A DNA stretch of 64,000 nucleotides from Gonocerus acuteangulatus. Its lineage: Eukaryota; Arthropoda; Insecta; Hemiptera; Coreidae. Position numbers and translations under genes: made by a program. The notes below the pieces were generated by a model. The model did no database searches, had not been told where the DNA came from, and saw only the letters and a list, made by a program, of their open reading frames with translations. Position 1 is the stretch's first letter. Every line of letters begins with the position of its first letter. The stretch covers positions 58,366,459 through 58,430,458 of the forward strand of contig OX328124.1 in NCBI GenBank assembly GCA_946811695.1, read 5' to 3'. Positions 1 through 11,399 of the stretch are shown here, one piece after another.

Positions 1-31
1 CCTCCGAAATTATTTTCTATATACGCCCATG
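1..31. mobile_element. 3' end of a hAT-like MITE, cut by the window edge
   Basis: Ends in TATACGCCCATG, the terminal inverted repeat of three full copies of the same family found further on (2924-3186, 19298-19557, 48686-48950). Only the terminal stretch is visible. Confidence 0.7.
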
Positions 32-143
32 TTTATACGTGAGTCTTAATATTTAAATAAAGAAATTATATGCCAAGATAAAAGTTGTTTCATTATTCAT
101 ATTCATGTATTATGTTTTAAAATAATTTAAATACATTTATTTA

Positions 144-344
144 TTTAAATTTCAACATCCATATATAATTGTCACCAAATTTTAGGACGGCTTATCTATA
201 GTTACCACCCTTTTCTAGCGAATATAGGGCTGATACATTTTATTTTTTTTACATAGAAAAGCCACCATCCCTATTGAGAGTAGAACTCATGACTTTAGTC
301 ACGAGTGTTCACGCCTTAGGACTCACGGCATTTGGGCCTCCCAT
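144..344 (-). mobile_element. tRNA-derived SINE (family B) with 15-bp target duplication
   Basis: Read on the - strand it begins with a tRNA-like head that keeps A-box- and B-box-like stretches and continues into a body shared with 40225-40434. It is flanked by a direct repeat, AAATACATTTATTTA, at 129-143 and 345-359, as expected for LINE-driven insertion. The head is degenerate compared with the copy at 40 kb, so this is an older insertion. Confidence 0.75.
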
Positions 345-359
345 AAATACATTTATTTA

Positions 360-829
360 ATTTTCTCAAAGCGAAATCTTTGAATAAAACGATGCTATTC
401 GACTTCACACTTAACGGGCGTGTAAACGTCTGCAAGATACGGACCAAAATACTGCCCATTAGTATTTTCATTGTCAACCTGAGCGTTATATAGAATAAAT
501 AAAAGAAAGGAATGATGACCATGGGTGAGGGCATCGGCCTGATAATAATAATGTATAGAATTAAGACAGCGGTGAAAGGGGACTGGAGGATGTTGAGCAA
601 AAACGCGTGGATGCAAGAACGGGCACTTCAACCCAAGGAATAATATTTCAACAGTTTCATTGTCTTTCTTATTGTTACGTAGTCATCCTATTTTACTTAT
701 TTAATTGTTCATATTGAACATTAATTATAATCTCAAATTTATATTACATGAACTGTTGAAGTGATATATTAAGAAAATATTACATTTTTGTTTTTATTAT
801 TATTATTACCGGATCTCCAAATTGGAGTT
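360..829. other. AT-rich stretch without recognised gene
   Basis: Short overlapping open frames exist on both strands at 316-640, but none resembles a family I recognise and neither shows convincing splice context. I see no defined repeat here. Confidence 0.4.
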
Positions 830-1110
830 CTGACGAAGATTGTACAACAGATGATCCGGGATATTGTATTTGACGTCATGCATTAATCTAATATTATTTT
901 TGGAGAATACCAGTCACATCGGTAGCACTGGCTTGAGAACATTCGCTCATAATTCTGAGAATAGCCCTTTTGCGCTGTACTTGGAGTTTTGGTGGACGGC
1001 TTGATCGAGATCTATTTTTCACTAAATCCATTTTCGCTTATCTCTTAAGAATTCAACACACTGTGGTGTGCCCAATATTAAATGTTTGAATCATATTTCA
1101 GGTTTACAAT
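830..1110 (-). pseudogene. Tc1-like transposase remnant (N-terminal HTH part)
   Basis: The - strand encodes a stretch with RSRSSRPPKLQ followed by an ASATDVTGIL-like segment. This matches the order in the second helix-turn-helix of Tc1-family transposases (a GRP-like linker, then ...ASATDL...). An ILKR-like segment precedes it in a nearby frame. Stops and frameshifts break it and no catalytic Asp region was seen, so it is a dead fragment. Family assignment is by pattern only. Confidence 0.5.
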
Positions 1111-1659
1111 TAATTCACGATTTGATACATCTAAACAATCGGTCAGTGGGATACCGATTATACTGACAACTCCAAGAGATAGCAAGCCACACAAGGGCTC
1201 AAAGGCCAAACCCTCCTGCAACCCATTTTTTTCTCAATTACTTCTATTATGAGCAGAGAAGTTTTTGTTATTATTTTTGATTTACAATAAATATTATTTA
1301 ATAATATTATCTAAATAAAGTCCGTCACGCAGGAGCTGCATAACTAAGCACTTTCCTCAGAATTTGGGTAGTGTAGACTGCTTTCCAGAACAATTTGCTT
1401 AAAATATCCTACATAAATAAAATAAAAACGTGAATAGTTCCCATTTTGTAATGAGTAACTGATCAATTATTAATTTGCATCCAGAGTTATGTTTACACAT
1501 GGTACCTACTACACTACGTAATAAATACAAAAATCCTCATATTATCGTATTTTGATCTAACGCAGGAACAGGATACAGTCACTCTAGTGGTAGAAAGCGC
1601 TCCTTTCGGCGGCTTTGTGAACCTACGTCTGCCGGCTTTCCTATTCAAATATATTACAA

Positions 1660-2240
1660 ATTAAACCCCCGCTTTCCGATTGACCGATTCAGCTCATTTT
1701 TACAACACTTCTTTCTCATGAGTTACCCAAGACGTATACCGCGTTTCGTTACAATACAGCAGAAATTACGACCGGTATGAGTATATTAGGAATTTGGGTC
1801 CGGAGTAAACCCCCCCTTCTAATGAACCGATTTAGTTTCTTTTTACAACACATATTTACCTGTAGATTACCACTACGAATACCGAGTTTCGTCGAAATAT
1901 ACCAAAAATCACGGCTGGTAGTGGCGAATTGGTATTGTGGGTCCGGAGTAAACCCCCCGCTTAATGAACCGATTTCGTTTATTTTTACAACACATATTTA
2001 CCTGTGGATTAGCACTACGAATACCGAGTTTCGTCGAAATATACCAAAAATCACGGCTGGTAGTGGCGAATTGGTATTGTGGGTCTGGAGTAAAACCCCC
2101 CCTTCTAATGAACCGATTTAGTTCATTTTTATATCTCACTTTTCTCTCTATATTAACACTACGAATACCAAGTTTCGTTGAAATATAACAAATATTACGG
2201 CTGACATAGTCAAATAAGTGTTTTGGGTTCGGGGTAAACC
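1660..2240 (+). repeat. Tandem repeat, about 143-bp unit, about five copies
   Basis: The landmark CGGAGTAAACCCCC recurs near 1801, 1944, 2086 and 2230, a spacing of 142-144 bp. The first unit is divergent. Open reading frames across this block arise from the repeat and are not genes. Confidence 0.85.
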
Positions 2241-2361
2241 CCCCCTTCCGGTGGACCGACTTTGGTGGTTAACGAACTCGTTCAATCGTTTGCTAATTGA
2301 ATGCTATATACCAAGTTTCGTGACGAAAAAACAAAAACTCTGGCCGCTATCGTGTTAACAG

Positions 2362-2475
<114 letters not shown>

Positions 2476-2923
2476 TTTAACGGGGGTCATTTTCGGTGTC
2501 TACTAGGTAGGATCGATAAAGATTTAAAGAAATTTTTCAAAAATTCCGTCATGAGTCCAACCTCAATAGCTACTTTCCTTCGGAGGAAAGTGCTAAAATG
2601 AATTTGAACAAAGTAAACTAGCTTTAATGGCTGTTTCTTAAATTATATTGAAGGATCCTCATAAAAATATCCCATTTATTTCCAATGAAATTTTTCTAAT
2701 ATGATTTGTAAGGGATGAGCGGAGATTTTTTATCTTTAAGTAAGTTCTAAGAAAATCTCTGCTCAAATAAAAAGCGCCAGGACACAATATTAACATCTTT
2801 ATTAGGGATAGAATTCTTCGAGAAACATTGGAATTTGGAAAACACCAACCAAATAGGACGGAAAACTACTGAACAGACGTAGAGAAAAGAAACAGTGATC
2901 CCTGCAAGAATAAGCCTTTGTAA

Positions 2924-3186
2924 CATGCCCGTATAAAAAAAAAAATAATTTCGGAAGGGGCTGGGAGAATTTCGGGGGGGGGGCTGACAACATTTGGGGG
3001 TATGGAATACCAACAATCTAGAACTGGGAATTGTTAGCCAATTAAAAAGCTATTACACCCAATAAAAACTATTTTCTGACCAAAGTGATCTTATTTAATT
3101 TATTTTTAAGGTTTTTATGATACCTTTTTACCGATTTTGGGTCGGGGCTGCAGCCCCCTCAGCCTCCCCCCTTATATACGCCCATG
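2924..3186. mobile_element. hAT-like MITE, copy with 8-bp target duplication
   Basis: 263 bp with terminal inverted repeats CATGCCCGTATA / TATACGCCCATG and G-rich/C-rich subterminal runs. It is flanked by the direct repeat CTTTGTAA at 2916-2923 and 3187-3194. An 8-bp target duplication is the mark of the hAT superfamily. Related to 19298-19557 and 48686-48950. Confidence 0.85.
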
Positions 3187-3395
3187 CTTTGTAATAGTTT
3201 CTCCCTTTCAGACATGAAATGAATATATACCTGTGGCACGTCATCGAATGTGGCAAACAAAAAAAATCCGGAAAACAATTTAATTTTCGGTTGCTCGGAA
3301 ATCATTCGAGTCGAAGAGGTACGCCTAGACCAATCCGTACCCTCACGGGGGAAAAATCACGAACAAATAAAAATTATCGAAAATGACTTAATACA

Positions 3396-3620
3396 TAAAT
3401 GGAGCGAGTTTGGCTGGCAGGTAGAGCACTCGACTCATATTCTGGACGGAACGAGCTAAATATTTTATCTTCTAGTGTCGCCGTTCGTGGGTTGGAGTCG
3501 GGGTCCCAGACTCTCCCTAGGCCCACCCGGCCTTAATGGATACCTGAAAATCATATACATTCCACATTAGAAAGCCGCTTAGTCAAGAATCAGATAACTC
3601 TACAGTATCTGCACCCTTTT
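3396..3620 (+). mobile_element. tRNA-derived SINE (family A), degenerate
   Basis: Shares, in order, the tRNA-like head (GTAGAGCACTCGACTCATAT), the CTTCTAGTGTC...CGTTC...GGGTTG segment, the CCCTAGGCCCACCC segment and the AGTATCTGCACC tail with the complete copies at 26383-26722 and 57572-57908. An internal deletion removes part of the 3' body and target duplications are not visible. Confidence 0.75.
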
Positions 3621-4310
3621 TTCTTAAAACACGAAAGGAATCTTATCATCTTAGTTTTCCACAGTGGTTTCATTTACAGAAAAAAAAAGAACATTTCATT
3701 ATTTTCTTTTCGAGGAAACTTTCGGATTTTTTTTGTTTGCCTAATGCCCTTGATTCGAGAAGAAAGCTCCTTTTTTCTGCCTCTATGGTTGGTATGATAA
3801 GAGATAAGCTGTAAGTAGATATAAGAGAGGTGTGTAAACAGGAGATAGGGACTGGTGGAAGAGAAAGTGCTGGCAGAACCTGCCTCATATGAGCAACGCG
3901 GCCTTTTATTTGACAGAGAAAGTATGAGTATTATTTATTCTTAGTCATCCCATTCTGCAGGCTTGATATCTTCTTCATGGAGGCCAATAACCTCACGCTC
4001 GAGGTTATTTTCATGAAAATATAAACCCTCGTTATTAAAGTAAAGCCGAGGATAAGTTAAATGTATTAATATTGGAATTTTATCCTTTAAGGCCAAATAT
4101 TAAGACATTATATACAAAGGGAATTTATTACCGGCACGTTTAACACACTTTCCGAGGGAACGTTTTTGGACTCACATGAAAGAAGTTCAAATACTTCATC
4201 GATCCTACTTAATTCAAAAAACAAAATTATCCAGATTAAAATATTTATCTATTTATTTCGTATTTATAGTTTGTGCGCCACATTCCTATCATCTGCTCTC
4301 GGGTTAATAT
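3621..4310. other. AT-rich intergenic DNA
   Basis: No conserved coding stretch, RNA gene or ordered repeat recognised. The short open frames here have no recognisable domains. Confidence 0.4.
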
Positions 4311-4768
4311 GATCCCCCCCAAAAAAAACATAAATGTGAAATAGAGGCCAAGTTCCTGCCCCCACAAAGAAACACTCCCTTCCTCAAAAATATCCCCTCC
4401 TAAAACCCCCCAAAAACGCCTTACCATTCTACACTCCAAAAAAGTAGTATGAGTTAGTGTATTAATTCAACCAAAAATATTTGCCAATACAAGATATGAT
4501 ACAAGAAAGAAATGTCCAAGTTCATTACTTAGAAGACCTCATAGTTACTTACTAAGAACAGTAAAGACACTTCAACTGAACTTTAAAAACAACAATAAAA
4601 ATACTTATATCCAGTTACTAAAATATCACTTTCCTCAACCAGGTATAATCTTAAACTTGGCAATGTTTAGTTTTTCTCTAAAGATAATTTCGGCACAAAA
4701 AAAAACATTTCTTTGTGGGGGCAGGAACATGGCCTCTATTTCACATTTATGTTTTTTTTTGGGGGATC
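4311..4768. repeat. Inverted repeat, about 60-bp arms, MITE-like
   Basis: The arm at 4311-4371 (GATCC, A-run, then ATAAATGTGAAATAGAGGCC) recurs as its reverse complement at 4708-4768, with few mismatches and about 335 bp between. Arm ends carry GATCCCCC/GGGGGATC. No coding content in the spacer. Confidence 0.7.
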
Positions 4769-4931
4769 TCATTACTTTTTTCTAAGTATTAAATAGAATT
4801 TAGTTGCTGCATACCTACTGGCTTTTGGACTTCATATAAAACCAGGGTCTTTGGATTCTGCATAAGGTTTTCCTTACTGCTTGATATTTGATACCAATAA
4901 TCAACCTACATACATCTAATCACTAGATTAG

Positions 4932-5182
4932 AAAAGTTAGAAGCTCTTCCAGATGACATTACTCTAGAGGACAAATTGATTGCTCTCTTAACTAAACTAA
5001 GAGTAAAACACAGGAACCTTATCCCGAGGATAAAGATCACAGTAGGGAAAGTGCAGAAGGCCTTCAAGAAAAATATAAGAAACAAAGACGTTACATTTTG
5101 GGTTTGTAGTCCTAAACTTTGTAATTTAGATGGCTCGACTTTGAAAAACTTAGTATCTGCTTTGAAGTATATTATGCAGTGA
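4932..5182 (+). CDS. Exon-like open frame of unknown function
   Basis: A continuous + strand frame starts near LEKLEALPDD and runs to a TGA at 5180-5182, giving about 84 codons. The composition is amphipathic and charged, with a KLRVKHRNLIPRIKITVGK stretch, which looks more protein-like than surrounding frames. The frame closes upstream just beyond a possible CACTAG acceptor. No family is recognised; it could be an exon, a gene fragment or a transposon relic. Confidence 0.25.
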
Positions 5183-5252
5183 ACCCCTACGACTTTATTT
5201 ACTACATTTAAGAAAGAAGTCACTAAAGTTTTTGTTAAGATATGTCGAAATG

Positions 5253-6050
5253 TTTTTTAAAACATCAAATATAGGTTCTCCTTACCAAGACGATTCATTT
5301 GATACCCCACATGATGGGTTTCAGAAGGAATGATGGCATTTCGATGGGACAAAAAGTAGAAAATGTCATAGGTAATATGACACTCCCGTATCAAGACCTA
5401 CCTGCGTGCCAAGTTTGGTCAAAATAGGCCAAACGGTGTGAATTTGTATAAGGAACAAACATACAGACAGACAGCTGAAAGACCTTTTTTACCTAGCCTA
5501 GTGCATTCCCCAGACCAAGGCCTACCTGTGTGCCAAGTTTGGTCAAAATCGGTCAAATGGAGTGAATTTGTGTAAGGAACAAACATGCAGACAGACAGCT
5601 GATAGACGATTTTGACTAGCCTATGAAACTACCCGGAGAAAGACCGACATGTGTGTCAAATTTTGTCAAAATCGGTCAAACGGTACGGATTTGTAAGAGG
5701 AACAAACATACAGATAGACAGCTGGTATACGATTTTTACCGAGCCTATAAGCGCCTAATTGTTTTTAAAACATCAAATATAGGTTCTTCATACCGAGACA
5801 ATTCATTTGATACCCCACATCATGGGTTTCGGACGGATTGATGAGTTTCCGAAGAAAGTACAAAACTGGCACGCCCCCGCCCCGGAAGCGGAGTCAAACA
5901 CAACTTTTCGCGATTTTTCGATTTTTTCCTTTAATAACGTCTTCATATCTATCTTCATGCAAAATTTCAAGTCTCTAGCATCGTGGGAAGTGCCTAATAA
6001 TTTTGATGAGTCAGTGAGTGAGTGAGTGAGTCCTATAAATCCCGATTTGC
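5253..6050 (-). mobile_element. Helitron-related repeat with three tandem 123-bp units
   Basis: Three tandem units at about 5397, 5520 and 5646 each carry a GTGTGCCAAGTTTGGTCAAA-like core followed by AAGGAACAAACATACAGACA-like sequence. The same unit occurs in the Helitrons at 16890-17220 and 51245-51822. A longer direct repeat (ATCAAATATAGGTTCT...) brackets the units near 5262 and 5772. The right side ends in a GTGAGTGAGTGAG run also seen in the Helitron at 19051-20139. Exact termini were not found, so strand is taken from relatives. Confidence 0.5.
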
Positions 6051-6236
6051 GTTCGCTTATATCTCAGAAACTATTCTATATAGAATTATGAAAATTTCCA
6101 GTTTTACTCACATCTAGTAGTATAATACCTGTGTAAAATTTCATAACTTTATCTTTACCTGGTTGAAAGTTATGAGAGGGTAAGTTATGGGGGGTTCAAC
6201 GTTTACCAGCTCTGACAGATTACAGAAACAAAAAAG

Positions 6237-7426
6237 TCCGTCACGCAGGAGCTGCATAACTAAGCACTTTCCTCAGAATTTGGGTAGTGTAGACTGCTTT
6301 CCAGAACAATTTGCTTAAAATATCCTACATAAATAAAATAAAAACGTGAATAGTTCTCATTTTGTAATGAGTAACTGATCAATTATTAATTTGCATCCAG
6401 AGTTATGTTTACACATGGTACCTACTACACTACGTAATAAATACAAAAATCCTCATATTATCGTATTTTGATCTAACGCAGGAATGGGATAAAGTCACTC
6501 TAGTGGTAGAAAGCGCTCCTTGCGGCGGCTTTGTGAACCTACGTCTGCCGGCTTTTCTATTCAAATATATTACAAATTAAACCCCCGCTTTCCGATTGAC
6601 CGATTCAGCTCATTTTTACAACACTTCTTTCTCATGAGTTACCCACGACGTATACAGCTTTTCGTTACAATACAGCAGAAATTACGACCGGTATGAGTAT
6701 ATTAGGAATTTGGGTCCGGAGTAAACCCCCCCTTCTAATGAACCGATTTAGTTTCTTTTTACAACACATATTTACCTCTAGATTACCACTACGAATACCG
6801 AGTTTCGTCGAAATATACCAAAAATCACGGCTGGTAGTAGCGAATTGGTATTGTGGGTCCGGAGTAAACCCCCCTCCTAATGAACCGATTTCGTTTATTT
6901 TTACCACACATATTTACCTGTGGATTAGCACTACGAATACCGAGTTTCGTCGAAATATACCAAAAATCACGGCTGGTAGTGGCGAATTGGTATTGTGGGT
7001 CCGGAGTAAACCCCCCCTTCTAATGAACCGATTTAGTTCATTTTTATATCTCACTTTTCTCTCTATATTAACACTACGAATATCAAGTTTCGTTGAAATA
7101 TAACAAATATTACGGCTGACATAGTCAAATAAGTGTTTTGGGTTCGGGGTAAACCCCCCCTTCCGGTGGACCGACTTTGGTGGTTAACGAACTCGTTCAA
7201 TCGTTTGCTAATTTAATGCTATATACCAAGTTTCGTGATGAAAAAACATAAACTCTGGCCGCTATCGTGTTAACAGACACATATATATATATAGATATAT
7301 ATAAATTTTAACGGGGGTCATTTTCGGTGTCTACTAGGTAGGATCGATAAAGATTTGAAGAAATTTTTCAAAAATTCCGTCATGAGTCCAACCTCAATAG
7401 CTACTTTCCTTCGGAGGAAAGTGCTA
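6237..7426 (+). mobile_element. Helentron/HINE-like element, copy 2
   Basis: Nearly base-for-base relative of 1321-2596, in the same orientation 4.9 kb downstream. It differs mainly by a short TA tract (around 7280-7303) and scattered substitutions. It keeps the 5' TCCGTCACGC start, the 143-bp tandem core, the 3' hairpin and the GCTAA end. Confidence 0.6.
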
Positions 7427-7429
7427 ATG

Positions 7430-8200
7430 AAGGGTGGACATAGAACAGAAGATAGCAATTACTAAATAACCAGTGCATGATCCTCAATATTTAATAAATT
7501 CAAAAATGTATATATATCTTTGCATAAATGCCTAAATTAAAATATATTATAATATTAATCTACTTTTACCAATTAAAATTTTAACTTAAATTGTTATGTT
7601 TACCATAACTTTGGAGTTAGGAATTCCTTTTTTAGACATTTTGAAAATGAGAAAAGAACAGATTTAAAATATCACCAGTGTTTATTTTGTTTTCTGCAAT
7701 ACACAATTGTAGATAGTTATAAATGTCAGCTATTAAAATTATCGTCATTTTCAACAACCCGTCTTCTCGGACGGTAACGAAAATCGAATGACTGTTATTA
7801 CGCGGCCTTCGTTGCAGTCCGCTTCTTCTGAATGGGTCCTTATTAGACGGAGAGCTGGTAACGCACGTATCATAAAGTGTTTTATGCGCCTTGAAATTTT
7901 ATTTGGACGTAACGAGCCATTCGACAGGTCGAATCTTAAGTGCTTATTGAATCGATCTTTAGAAAAAAAGTTCCGATATAGAATTATTCACAGATTTTGT
8001 TATTCACAAATACAATTAATTCGATCCACAATTAGGCAAGAATAACCCTCACGTCACTATCTTTCATCATAATAACCCCCTGCAATCGTCAAAAGGCGAC
8101 TTCATCAAAAGAGGGCGCGGAATAATTACATTGACATTTTAGAGCAGACCTACACTTAACTTTATATATAAAAAAAAAATGCATATTGTGCGAAAAAGTA
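7430..8200. other. Intergenic DNA with an unassigned open frame
   Basis: A region of less extreme AT content (about 7780-8045) is open on both strands, 85 codons on + from an ATG at 7788. I recognise no domain on either strand and cannot say that it is coding. Confidence 0.3.
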
Positions 8201-8201
8201 A

Positions 8202-8572
8202 GGTACTTGCACATTAGCGTCAGCACAGGTTAAAGAACCAACTCTCTCTGGATCATCACCGGGCCAGAGATCTGGATCAAGGCGTCAATTGACGCCAATA
8301 TGGCGACGGGATTATCAACGATTTGGGTTGACTAGAGTTTCAATATAACCTTGAGCGAGCAAGAACGCAATGCACTTATGTTAATGGCACAATGGCTATG
8401 CGTTTCCGCTCGTTCAAGGTTATAGCGAAACTCAAGTCAATCCAACTCGTTGATAATATAGATCAAGGATAATAATAATTGAAATAGACCAATAGAAATG
8501 TGTTATCCATGATCCAGCTCTCTGAACGAGACCCACATCTGTAACCTGCGCTGAAGTTAATACGTAAGCACC
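8202..8572. mobile_element. Foldback MITE, about 150-bp imperfect inverted arms
   Basis: The left end GGTACTTGCACATTAGCGTC and the reverse complement of the right end GGTGCTTACGTATTAACTTC align. The alignment continues inward through CAGGTTA, GGATCAT and a TTATCAACGA...GGTTGACT block (8309-8460). No coding capacity. Confidence 0.65.
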
Positions 8573-9377
8573 AAAGTAATATCTATGCCACGATACACCT
8601 TACCTACCAGGATCACACATACATACTTGCTGCCTCTCAGAGTCGCTCAATCGTAGTCCAACAACACTGAGGTTGATCGCCAGCAGTTCGTTTCAAGAGA
8701 AACATACATAAGGCGTAAAACCAATCTTGGAAACTTCGTAGAAACATTAATTCAAATGCCGGTTAAACATTAGCAAAAACATATTTCCACCATGTGTTTT
8801 CTCCTATTGGAGTATTTAAAGGTTAGATTGGATTAAACCTTAGTTTTAGAAAATTCAACTTTTTTTCCTATTAGAAAATATGGTTCATTAGTATAGAACT
8901 AGATCAAGGATCTGTGCCAAAGACTCTCTGAGAAGAAAAATTACAAAGAAAACACGCCCTGAGAGTAGTTGCTGTGTTTTATAGCATCAGATCCGGCAGG
9001 TGAGAGAATGGAGAAGTGAAAACAAGGGGTGTTACATTCTCAAAAACATTCGTTCTCCGGGATGTGGGTCCCCCAGGTTGGCCAACCTTCTCTCGACAAC
9101 TATTACGAAACGCTAAATAATAACCGTTACTAATTTATTATAAGGAAAACTCCACTCAACTCTCAATTGTAATTTTCTGCAATACCTTCTCCCTTCCAGG
9201 TAATCATAAGTCTCATGGTATTCATCATAAAATGCTTGGTTGTTTTGAAAGGTCAAGTTTGTTAATCAGCAGAATCCATCCATTGGAACATTTTTTTTTT
9301 TTGGAGGGGGGGGGGGACAAATAAATCGTAGCAATTACGTTTTTGCGTTAATTTTTAAAAAGAAAACATATTTTATT
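8573..9377. other. Intergenic DNA, nothing recognised
   Basis: No conserved coding frame or repeat structure seen apart from short homopolymer runs near 9294-9315. Confidence 0.4.
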
Positions 9378-9389
9378 AACATTCATGAC

Positions 9390-9560
9390 GCCAACGACCA
9401 TAGCCACGTTGAATGCACCGGTTCCCTTAGATCACCGAAGTTAAGCAACGTCGGTCGTGGCCAGTACCGAATGGGTGACCGACCACGTGCTGTTGACATT
9501 ATAGAAAAGGGTGGCAACCTGTAGATAGCTCGGCGTTAATAGCCAACACACACGAAAAAA
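9390..9560 (+). mobile_element. 5S rRNA-derived SINE (SINE3 type) with 12-bp target duplication
   Basis: 9390-9498 reads like arthropod 5S rRNA from its 5' end (GCCAACGACCAT) to near its 3' end. It contains the internal promoter elements (AGTTAAGCAACG as box A, GAATGGGTGACC as box C). It then continues into about 60 bp of unrelated body and an A-rich end. The insertion is bracketed by AACATTCATGAC at 9378-9389 and 9561-9572. Fusion of a 5S head to a body, an A tail and target duplications identify a retroposed SINE and not a 5S gene. Confidence 0.85.
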
Positions 9561-9572
9561 AACATTCATGAC

Positions 9573-10250
9573 AAGTTTTGGGATCTTGGTATAGTTTCTA
9601 AAGATTTTTAGAAAAACCACCATCATAACATTTTCTAATATATTTCAAAAACGGTTAGAAAATCCAACCATCGAAAGTAGCCATTCGAAAATTTACTCAA
9701 ATCTCTAAAAAAAAACAGTTCTCAATAATTTCATTGTGGCGATCTTGATCGGTATTTTTTTATTTGATTTTAGCAGTAAAATAAATTGACCAGTAAATAA
9801 GATGCTTAAAATGAGAAACGACTTTTGGTTATTTTTAATAGAGCTTTCAAAGCAGAAGTCCATGAGGCCGAGTGCGTAATTTCAGGTAATTTAAGTATTC
9901 TATGCATAATAGCGCCTCAAATTTCAGTAATTTATCTCAAACGGTTGCAGAGATATTAGCCTGGAACATCGAGTCTGGGAGACCCTTTATATGTTTGAAA
10001 TAAATTTACAATCGTTCATTCATAATAAATAAAGCTAAAATGTTGTATGTATTAACATTTTTTTTATATTATGTTTTCTCAAAAATATAAAAATAAAGCA
10101 TGTTCATGATAATTAAAATAGGAAAGCTTTGGGGAGCGCCTCACCTATATTGTGTCCAGCTTCACGCCCGAGTACTGACTAAGAGGAGGCCGGGTAGAGG
10201 GTCTGCACGGTGACATGAAAACATTAGATTTATTAATATAATGGGTTCTG
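9573..10250. other. Intergenic DNA, nothing recognised
   Basis: AT-rich sequence; no gene, RNA gene or defined element found. Confidence 0.4.
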
Positions 10251-10261
10251 GAAATGTGGAC

Positions 10262-10345
10262 TAGAAACGTCGGCACACCGGATTGCATCATGAGATCAAC
10301 GTTATTAGCGGGTTTCCCCCTAAGGAGGGAGAAAGGAAACGGACT
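10262..10345 (-). repeat. Dispersed repeat family R (GCGTTTTC...GGGAGGAAACC)
   Basis: The reverse complement matches a short block found also at about 22685, 24488, 43105, 53580 and 60466. Its pattern is TTTCTCCCTCC, a short gap, GGGAGGAAACC, then GCTAATGACG and ATGACGCAATCCGG. The near-palindromic C-rich/G-rich part suggests a hairpin. Full element boundaries are unknown. Confidence 0.55.
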
Positions 10346-10408
10346 AAAAAAGGATGCTACATGGAAACTTGTATGAATTTTGTAATAAAATAAAATAAAT
10401 AAAATAAT

Positions 10409-10560
10409 GGAGGTGGTCTCGTGGCTAAAGCCTTTGAGTCTCATGCGGGAGATGGTGGGTTCGATTCCCACCGGCAGCAGGGATTTTTCTCATGTCAGGG
10501 ACCCTTGAAATGCTGCTGGAAGTTTTAATTATGTTAAATTAGGTTTTTATTTTTTTTTTA
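10409..10560 (+). mobile_element. tRNA-derived SINE head (family C)
   Basis: GGTGGGTTCGATTCCCACC forms a perfect T-arm/B box and GGTCTCGTGGCTAAAG resembles an A box. The acceptor stem does not close properly and unrelated sequence plus a T-rich run follow. I therefore call it a SINE head and not a functional tRNA gene. Confidence 0.6.
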
Positions 10561-10854
10561 AAGAAGTTATAATGGTTATTTTTTAAATTGTTTCATTCGA
10601 CCTTCCTAATCTAATTATCTCCAATAAACGTTGGAGGGTTAGCGCGTTTCTTCAAAGTGTGATTTGGAAAATTTAGAATACCAAATATTCAAAATTTGTC
10701 CAAGTTTAATCTGCTTTTGAATGTTAAATTTCAACGATATCAGTGCTGATATTAAGTTAGATGAAACATAAAATATTATTTTATGTTCATGAAATAAAAT
10801 GAACATAAAACATTTTATGAAGTGATTTTGACTAGGCTTCGTATTGGACACTGC

Positions 10855-11060
10855 CATCTAACCCATTCTTACTTAATGGAAAGAAAGAAGAGACCAACCT
10901 GTGCAAGTTGTAATGAGACTTTGACAATTAAACACTTACTGACAGACTATAGACTGCGTAGCGACTTCCTCACGACCTTCACGACTTATTGACTGATGGT
11001 AGTCCATACATCGACACAATACTCAAACACTTTAAGAAACTCAACTTATATGACAAAATA
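10855..11060 (+). pseudogene. LINE ORF2 C-terminal remnant
   Basis: The + strand encodes LTHSYLMERKKRPTCASCNE followed by TLTIKHLLTD. This is the C-terminal Cys-rich tail typical of jockey/I/R1-type LINE ORF2 proteins (TH.YL...C..C....T..HLL..C). A related tail on the other strand lies at 12420-12662. Stops follow; it is a dead fragment. Confidence 0.7.
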
Positions 11061-11153
11061 TAAATTTTAAATTAACTCACATTAATTTACATCATTCTTT
11101 ATTTTTTAACTTGAACCTCTTATTTTTGTAATTTGTAATGTTGTTATAATTCA

Positions 11154-11155
<2 letters not shown>

Positions 11156-11236
<81 letters not shown>
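11156..11236. repeat. Poly(T) run of about 80 bases
   Basis: Uninterrupted T homopolymer. It may be the poly(A) tail of a - strand retroposon, but no body was identified beside it. Confidence 0.9.
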
Positions 11237-11237
<1 letters not shown>

Positions 11238-11290
11238 TCATGACTATGCCTGTGTGGCATTCGAGTTCCAGTTTACTATATAAATAGGCA

Positions 11291-11292
<2 letters not shown>

Positions 11293-11360
<68 letters not shown>
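11293..11360. repeat. (TA)n microsatellite
   Basis: Pure TA dinucleotide run, followed by CACATACATATATATG. Confidence 0.95.
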
Positions 11361-11366
<6 letters not shown>

Positions 11367-11399
11367 CATATATATGTTCCAATAAGCAATTACTCGAGC

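Noticed and set aside
316..631. Overlapping - strand open frames and a + strand frame at about 511-642
   Set aside because: The + frame (MTMGEGIGLII...RALQPKE) looks faintly protein-like but has no recognised family or splice support, and the - frames are no better.
1777..2188. Overlapping long open frames on both strands
   Set aside because: They arise from the 143-bp tandem repeat and recur in every copy of the element (6693-7103, 62514-62939); no protein family fits.
9390..9498. 5S rRNA gene
   Set aside because: Substitutions in the 5S part, fusion to an unrelated body, A tail and flanking target duplications mark it as a SINE copy.
11092..11382. Open frame of repeated YI and K residues
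   Set aside because: Pure translation of (TA)n and poly(T) tracts.
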